NCBI GenBank assembly: GCA_035772735.1
Contig: JASDFA010000007.1
Coordinates: forward strand, 130,424,501 to 130,488,500
Length of the DNA stretch: 64,000 nucleotides
Reading direction: 5' to 3'
Source: Datura wrightii
Lineage: Eukaryota; Streptophyta; Magnoliopsida; Solanales; Solanaceae
Part shown: in pieces, positions 58,830 to 64,000 of the stretch
How the letters are laid out: each line of letters starts with the position of its first letter
Position numbering within the stretch: position 1 is the stretch's first letter
The notes under the pieces: generated by a model
Told to the model about the DNA's origin: nothing
Databases searched by the model: none
What the model saw: the letters and a program-made list of their open reading frames with translations, nothing else
Made by a program: the position numbers and the translations under genes

Positions 58830-60828
58830 AAACAATCAAGCATTTTATTAAGCTGTTTAATCACCAATGTTCCAACCTCCATAAAAATATCCTATACATA
58901 ATCACTCCCTGCATCTCATAGAAGGATAACAATCTCCTGACAAATATACCTGAGAAAGATGAAATTAGAAATGCTATCTTTGACGTGTCTCCAAATAGTG
59001 CTGCAGGTCCTAATGGACTTAACAATAAGTTTTATCAGTGCTGTTGGAGGTCATCAAACATGATATCATAAAATTTGTGCAACATTTCTTCAAAGGAGGT
59101 AATATCACTAAATTCTTTTCTCATTCTTGTTTAATCCTCAACCTTAACACTAAGTCCCCTAATACTTTTTCTGAAATGAAACTCATTAGTCTTACTAACT
59201 TTTCAAATAAGATCAGTTCTAAAATTATTATTAATAAACTTAACCCTTTTCTGATCTCCTTAGCTTCTGAGAACCAAAACAGTTTTGTAAAAGAAAGACT
59301 TATCACTGAAAATGTTTTGTTAGCACAAGAAATTCTCAAGATATTATCAAGTATAAAAAAGGTGGCAATATAATTATTAAGTTAGATATGTCTAAGAACT
59401 ATGATAAGGATGTTGCGGTCCTTTATCTTTGTTGTCCAAGATAGATTTCATTTCTCTCAAATATGGATTGACTGAATTGTTAAATAACTTAATAATGCCT
59501 GATATTCTATTATTATAATGGTACTAGACATGACTTCTTCTCTTCTTCTCAATGTTTAAAACAAGGTAACCCCTTATCCCTCTCTTTATTCATCCTAGGT
59601 GTTGAGGTCTTAACTAGAATGTTGAATAGACTTAATCATCATCCTAATTTTACTCCTTTTTATATGAGCAATAAAGATATCATCATTTTCACAAGTGGAA
59701 ATAATAAATGCACTAAATTGGTTATGAGATGCATTAGTAATTATGAAAGATTTCTGGATAAAAAGTCAATTGTGATAAAAGTTTTCTTACAACTCACCCT
59801 AAAGCTTTTGCTTGAAGAATTAATAGGATGAACAATATCACTAATTTCATAAAAGTTTTCCTTTAAATTACCTTGGTTGCCCCATTTTTATTAGCAGGAA
59901 TATAATTGCATATTTTGATTCTATGGTGGACAAGATAGTAACTAGACTTAAAGGTTGGCAGAGTAATATGCTTTCATCCGGAGACATGATTATTCTTATT
60001 AAACATGTCTTACAATATCTTCCTATTACATTCTTTTTTCTCTTAGTCCTCTGTTGAGAAATATTTCTCTAATGTTTGGGGTGCATCTAGAGAAAAAGTT
60101 AAATATCTTTGGTGTGCATGGTATAAAATGTGTATACCCCAACAAGAAGGTGGATTAGGTGTTATAAGTATGGATGATATCTGTACCATCTAGCTATTAA
60201 AATATGATGGAGATATATAACTATCCACTCACTAGGAGTTGAGTTTCTTATTGTCAAATATTATAGTAGGGTACATGATATTCCCAGGGTCACCATAAGT
60301 AATCTCAATGTTGGAAACAAATGATGCACATTAAACAGTTGGCTAAGCCCAACATCTAATGGCATATTCAAGGAGACAATAGTAGCTTCTGGTGGGACAA
60401 TTGGATCAGGCATAAGTGCTATGGCTAGACTCACTCAAGAAATACATTCTTACTGTAAAGACACTGTGAAGGATTATATTGATAATGAGTGATGGAATAT
60501 TACCAAACTTAGTAGTATTATGGCCCCTAAATTAGTTCAGCATACAGTAACAATGCTTATTGGTGATAAGAGAAAAAGAGACTACGCTATATGGAATTCA
60601 AGTGAAGATGGACAATACTCAAACAAAACAGTTTGGCACTATCAGATACACTAGAGATAGAACAATGGATACAAGCAAGGTGTGGAACAAATATTTACCT
60701 TTTAAGGTCTCTCTTGGCATGGAGACCCCTACTTGGTAAACTCCCTATTGTTAATACCATAGTTGCTTTTAATAATAAGTATAAATGTTGTACTAACCCT
60801 CAATATGAGACTATTTCACATATTTTTT
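58830..60828 (+). pseudogene. L1-type LINE RT to zinc-binding region, interrupted by element G
   Basis: Plus-strand LINE remnants in order: EIRNAIFDVSPNSAAGPNG; the RT core in one 111-codon frame (59038-59373: FFKGGNITKFFSHSCL, KLISLTNFSNKISSKIIINK, ENQNSFVKERLITENVLLAQ); a KLDMSKNYD block; the QGNPLSLSLFILGVEVL block (about 59565); and then SNKDIIIFTSGNNK, where the family has FADD.IIFTSG. The catalytic aspartate pair is therefore gone. Later come FPLNYLGCP, MVDKIVTRLKGWQ and the zf-RVT region (FLAWRPLLGKLP, TISHIFC). Numerous stops. There is no 5' endonuclease part. LTR element G inserted at SHIFC. Confidence 0.85.
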
Positions 60829-63520
60829 GTCACGCCCCGCCTTGGGGGGTATGACTGGCACCTGGTGCCCTACTAGGACCTGAACTACTGGACTGCTAAG
60901 CCTAGACACATCTGGTGCCTGGCTGGCTCTAATTCACATTTCTGGAAACAAAGGGCTATATAACGGCTGTAAACACAGCCCCCGGCCCATTGGCCTATAG
61001 CCTCCTGTACCTGTAATAACAGCTGACCAGAACAAGCAACTATAGGGAAGCCTATGCGGGCCGACAAGGCCACCATGCTGTCTAGTTATCTGCATTCTGC
61101 GATAAAATACTAGAAGGCTACGTGACCGGCAAGGTCACCACTACTTTCAAACTTATGGCCCCACACGGCCAACATAAAAGAAGCAAGAGTACTAACAGCT
61201 AACACTGCACGGCCTCACACGACCGTCTCAACTGATCACAGGGAAATATACAGACTGCAAGCCTCTAAGAATAACAATAGAAATGATCGGGACAGGGCCC
61301 CGACCTACCCATACTATATAACAACAGAAACTGAAGTACACCTCTGGAACTCAGTCTCCGGATAACAGGAGCTGAATGCTCAACGCTGACAAGAATCACG
61401 TGGTGTCACCTGCTCGTCTATGGGTACCTGCAGGCAAGTAATGCAGCGCCCCACCGGGCGTCAGTACCGCCGGTACTGAGTATGTAAAGCAATAACTGAA
61501 AGAGATATCTGAAATCAATAACATAACTGACGAAACTGGAATAAGAAGAACTAGATTAACTATCTGATGATGTAGATCGTACCTGTTCTTAATCATGCTG
61601 AAGGGAATAGGAATCATACCTGGAGACGTATCATTCTACTACTAATCTGCTCGTATCTACTGTAATATAGCATAACATACATAACATAACATGTCATACA
61701 CAACCTTACCCGGCCCCCATAAGCCGGGAGGTAAAATCAACACAGAATCTATACCCCTACCCCGATCAACCCATCTCCTATACTGGTTGTAAGCATCCTG
61801 CCGGTCCCCTGGGTATGCACTTGGGCTCGCTGAGCCCCTGACTATAACTGCATCTGAGTCCGGAGGACTCCTGAATCTGCACCCGGGCGTATCCGCTCGA
61901 CTGGGGTGTGTAAGGCCGATCAAGGCACAAATATGGGGAAAAACTGGCATCCCATCTTCGCCCCCTGGTGGGACGGCATGCCACTCCGTAGAGTGACGTA
62001 TCCTCATCCTCTGGCGGACGAGTCGATACAGCTATTAACCCTGGGCGGTCATGGATGCTAGGTACTCCAACCCCAAACAATACAACGGTCTCAACAGGTA
62101 ATACTGTCTGTGTATCTTACATGTTGAGGCTAATAGGGGTAAAGTATCATATATATTACATGCTGAGCTAATGATAGTAATTTGTACGTATTTAATACGT
62201 GCTGAGACTGGTAAAGATATATAAATATGAATATAGTCTCCTGCCGGGCTGTACTGGGCAAATGCTATATAAGATAACGTTTCTACTGAAAACTCTGCTG
62301 TTTACTAAGTTTCTGTATACACTATATGTTGGACTAGTGATAGAAATAAGTACATACTTAATACATGCTGAGGCTGGAAGTACTATATATGTATGTACGA
62401 ATATAATCTTTCTACTAAACCACGTTGTATACTGACTTTCTATAGTAACATGATTTACTAATCCTGGCATGCTTTCTGAACTTCATTTTAGTCTGCTATT
62501 CTATTTCTGAAGTGCTTTACGGGTATTGCATTACTATACGGGGTTTCAACTGAATACAACCATATCCTGACATGGCATATCACATTACATACTGAGTATA
62601 CTGGGCAATCTCTAATACTTGCGTTAGAATCTGTATCATACTGATAGGTTTCATATACATTACAACCCAATGTTTCTCACATCGTACCAATATTCATAAT
62701 AACGCAATACTCGACTTCTGAACATTCTACTGGTCCGTAATTTATTACACTATACTGGTATTACTTAACTTGCTGAAGGAAACTAACTTTACATACCTTA
62801 TCCTTGAACTATTCATCTGTCGGACGAAGCTCGGCCGGTACTTTAACTGTTTTCTCCCAACTGCATTCATAAACATATCAATCAATACTAAATACAACTT
62901 TATTTCAAAAGGCAACGTCACTTTCGATATAGTTTATAGCCTAAACTTAGGCTTATCGAAAGACGGCCAGAAACTCGCTATTTTTCAGAGGTCCAGAAGG
63001 GAGAAATATTCACTTCACAGCTAGGAACACATAGACATTAATTTAGAGCAATTCTACTTACTTTAGTTTGGTGGCTCGCCGATTCATCGGCCGTATTTCG
63101 CGAAACTAATTCCGTAGAAATGCTCTCTGTTGCTAAATACTCGGGTATCTGGGATTAATTTGAGTTTGGGCAGCGTTTGGCAGCGTAATCGAATGAAAAT
63201 ATATAATTTTCTTCGTCTTCCTCGGCTTCACTGCGTTTCTCCTGAAATTTATAAGTGTTAAATGAATTTAAACCGAAGTGGGGGCTTTATATACTTGGGC
63301 CTGAACCTGGGCAACGTGTCACGGAGCCATCGCGGAGGCTTCACCTCCGTGACACGCTGCCATCGCGGAGGGGCTCTGCCTGGCTCCTCCCGCGATGGTT
63401 CGACGGGTTTCTCGTCCGGTCTTTTTCCCGGGCCTTTCTCTAGCACGTATGACCTTCAAATATGCTTAACCAACGTGCGAATAGGTCATCTAGGTGCCGG
63501 GAATTCTACTGGGTGTAACA
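60829..63520 (-). repeat. Element G 3' LTR (2692 bp)
   Basis: TGTCACGCCCCGCC...GGGTGTAACA, followed by the polypurine tract. The preceding five bases are TTTTT; the partner duplication is outside the window. Hairpin at 61285-61305. Confidence 0.92.
63285..63390 (-). promoter_or_regulatory. Element G LTR promoter module
   Basis: TATATAAAG on the minus strand at 63285-63293 and ACGTGTC at 63314-63320. The inverted pair gtcacggag / ctccgtgac and repeated CCATCGCGGAGG complete the module; it is the cleanest copy of the B-type. Confidence 0.65.
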
Positions 63521-63533
63521 TTCTCCCCCCCTT
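63521..63533 (-). other. Element G polypurine tract
   Basis: The minus strand reads AAGGGGGGGAGAA directly before the LTR. Confidence 0.88.
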
Positions 63534-63805
63534 AAAAACATTCGTCCTCGAATGTACACTGTTATCTAGAGGACTACTTACTTTACTTTCTAGAAATATT
63601 TCGGCAGAGTTTCCCCTGTAATATGGACTATCGCAAAAACCTGAAATGCAGAAAAGTCCAACACAGGCACTGCACATAATATTCTAGGATCCACTGGATA
63701 ATTAAATATCAATCTGTCTCACTTATACATACAGGACCATAAGATACTACATAGCAATAATACGGACATACCTGTCGCTAACTCCAGATCAGGGGGTAAG
63801 GTAAT

Positions 63806-64000
63806 TCTTTTCATGTTTCTTCAACTGCCTGAAAGCACAAACTATTACTTCGCCATGCTACATCAACCCTCTGTATCTCCTGGCGATACTAACACTGGAG
63901 CTGATGTTAACCTGGCTTTTAACTCTTGGAAGTTCTACTCACACACCTCAGTCTACTGAAACTTTGCTTCCTTCTGTGTCGATCTAATCAGAGGTGCTGC
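63806..64000 (-). pseudogene. Element G RNase H fragment
   Basis: The minus strand parallels element B around 16087-16334 (RNase H N-terminal half and RT linker), with QLKKHEKN-like sequence. A further deletion of about 50 bp removes the YCDASG region. Frame broken; continues beyond the window. Confidence 0.75.

Larger units (their letters stand above)
60829..64000 (-). mobile_element. Element G: B-family chromovirus with pol deletion (partial at window end)
   Basis: One LTR (60829-63520), then polypurine tract and 480 bp of interior. The LTR is clearly of the B family, though several percent diverged. Interior sequence follows B's 3' untranslated region until about 63776, then jumps to RNase H sequence. 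About 1.8 kb encoding the rest of RNase H, integrase and chromodomain are missing. The 5' half lies outside the window. Confidence 0.88.

Overview
This window is repeat-dense nuclear DNA from a flowering plant, with no prokaryotic gene organisation. The elements (chromodomain Ty3 elements, an Athila-type Ty3 element, a Ty1/copia element, L1-type LINEs, TTA-target MITEs) and the AT-rich spacers fit pericentromeric or other heterochromatin of a eudicot. Some spacer and MITE sequences look solanaceous to me, but that is inference. I found no intact host gene. The only host-like coding traces are a possible exon remnant near 1 kb and two weak GDSL-esterase-like remnants near 6.5 and 10.3 kb.

Left part (1-6838): AT-rich DNA with two related TTA-target MITEs. 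One of them splits a LINE reverse transcriptase at its RGLRQ/GDPLSP motif.

Middle-left stack (6839-34127): solo LTR 'A' (3.3 kb, TSD CTAAA) lies next to a 3.0-kb tandem duplication of itself plus its 3' flank. The second copy was then hit by two full-length minus-strand elements. 'B' (11307-21989, TSD GAATA) is a Tekay/Del-like chromovirus with about 99 % identical LTRs. 'C' (22512-32233, TSD ACCTA) is an Athila-type element with no RT, RNase H or integrase. C carries broken gag-protease plus an intact 402-aa accessory ORF, preceded by what looks like its own promoter and a 5'-leader intron.

Middle-right stack (34635-54675): a fold-back MITE, then a minus-strand Ty1/copia element 'F' (TSD GACCA/AACCA). 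F is interrupted by full-length plus-strand chromovirus 'D' (36553-46725, TSD AAAAG) and by solo LTR 'E'. E itself contains a solo LTR of the C family (50784-52205, TSD GATAC).

Right part (54676-64000): AT-rich spacer, a probable 2.9-kb LTR-like element, and a 5'-truncated LINE (58830-60828). The LINE is interrupted by 'G', a B-family element that has lost its integrase region and runs off the window.

Three patterns cross family borders. (1) An ACGTGKC/hairpin promoter module sits just upstream of the TATA box in the LTRs of B, G, E and the unrelated Athila-type C, and again inside C upstream of its accessory ORF. (2) A hairpin with compensatory changes lies in the transcribed part of the B, D, E and G LTRs. 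(3) AT microsatellites have expanded exactly at the TATA boxes of A and D. All gag-pol frames are broken, so mobilisation would need help from other copies.
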